Source: Robiginitomaculum sp. (GTDB taxonomy: Bacteria > Pseudomonadota > Alphaproteobacteria > Caulobacterales > Maricaulaceae). From it: a stretch of 5,906 nt of DNA. The translations under genes were made by a program, and so were the position numbers. This document shows positions 5,389-5,906 of this stretch, in pieces (position 1 is the first letter of the stretch; each line of letters starts with the position of its first letter). The notes below the pieces were generated by a model that saw only the letters and a program-made list of their open reading frames with translations, was not told the DNA's origin and did no database searches. The DNA lies in assembly GCA_026982235.1 (NCBI GenBank), contig JALSHM010000037.1:1-5906 (forward strand), read 5' to 3'.

Positions 5389-5906
5389 ATGAAAATTTTA
5401 TTGGTGACAGACGCTTGGAAGCCGCAGATGAACGGGGTGGTGCGGACTTTACTTAAAACAGTCGACGAATGCCGTAAGGCCGGGCATATAGTTGAGGTGA
5501 TTGCGCCGTCTGATGGCTTCATGACGTTTCCGCTCCCAACCTATCCGGATATAAAGCTCGCCTTATTTGCCAAGCGCGAGGTTGAGCGGCGGCTAGTTAT
5601 GTTCGGACCCGATGCTGTACATATTGCCACCGAAGGCCCGCTTGGTTGGGCGGCGCGGGCGCTGTGCCTGAAATGGGGCATGCCGTTCACCACATCTTAT
5701 CACACCAAATTCCCCGAATATGTTCAGGCACGGTTTCCCTTTATCCCTCGATTCATCTTGACAAATCTGGCCTATATATTTGTCCGTTCGTTTCACAATA
5801 GTTGCGGGCGGATTATGGTCACGACACCGTCTATGGCGGCATTTTTAAAGGATAAAGGCTTTGAAAATTTGGCTGTTTGGGCGCGAGGTGTTGATTTAAC
5901 CCAATT
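5389..5906 (+). CDS. GT4-family glycosyltransferase, 3' end outside window
   Basis: The visible 172 codons are the N-terminal acceptor-side domain of a GT-B, GT4-type (glycosyl transferases group 1) enzyme; the stop is not reached. The opening MKILLVTDAWKPQMNGVVRT is the family's first strand plus its glycine-rich NGVVRT loop (residues 15-20). Further typical blocks are DAVHIATEGPLGWAAR (75-90), TSYHTKFPEYVQARFP (102-117), a TTPSM segment (145-149) and VWARGVD (163-169). This pattern resembles enzymes that transfer mannose or glucose to diacylglycerol or phosphatidylinositol, so a membrane glycolipid or surface-glycan role is likely, but donor and acceptor cannot be assigned. The nucleotide-sugar domain would lie beyond the edge. 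AAGGA at 5380-5384, 4 nt before the ATG at 5389, supports this start. An in-frame ATG at 5341 lacks such a site and would add 16 atypical residues. It is divergent from carB. Confidence 0.88.
   Translation, partial: MKILLVTDAWKPQMNGVVRTLLKTVDECRKAGHIVEVIAPSDGFMTFPLPTYPDIKLALFAKREVERRLVMFGPDAVHIATEGPLGWAARALCLKWGMPFTTSYHTKFPEYVQARFPFIPRFILTNLAYIFVRSFHNSCGRIMVTTPSMAAFLKDKGFENLAVWARGVDLTQ

Noticed and set aside
5593..5796. Minus-strand 67-codon reading frame
   Set aside because: It is antisense to the well-supported glycosyltransferase frame, which has the family motifs.

Overview
This window is an ordinary chromosomal housekeeping segment from what looks like an alphaproteobacterium of middling GC. 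The main evidence for the group is the ELM1-family gene, which among bacteria I know mainly from Alphaproteobacteria, placed next to greA and carB. A marine or stalked lineage such as Hyphomonadales/Maricaulales is possible, but that is inference. Nothing seen points to a phage, plasmid, transposon or CRISPR origin.

Layout. Positions 1-296 hold no convincing gene. The left part is a GC-rich run of closely packed inverted repeats (2-127), followed by an AT-rich stretch with a promoter-like TATAAT and a weak terminator-like hairpin that runs into the end of the first gene. Three genes on the minus strand follow in transcription order carB (5217 to 1954), greA (1765 to 1292) and an ELM1-family gene (1295 to 297). 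carB and greA are separated by 188 bp that hold a strong stem-loop just after carB, a TATAAT -10-like box, and a possible structured greA leader. greA and the ELM1 gene overlap by 4 nt (ATGA), which implies one transcript and probable translational coupling. On the right, a 171-bp divergent intergenic region separates carB from a plus-strand GT4-type glycosyltransferase that starts at 5389 and runs off the window edge.

How the genes work together. CarB makes carbamoyl phosphate for pyrimidine and arginine synthesis. Its glutaminase partner CarA is not encoded beside it. GreA rescues backtracked RNA polymerase. The ELM1-family protein is a bacterial relative of a plant mitochondrial-fission factor; its bacterial role is unknown to me. 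The glycosyltransferase probably builds a glycolipid or surface glycan. carB-greA-ELM1 reads as a co-oriented cluster rather than a pathway. I see no strong case for a new multi-gene system. The items most worth a second look are the palindrome cluster at the left end, the greA leader, and the greA/ELM1 overlap.
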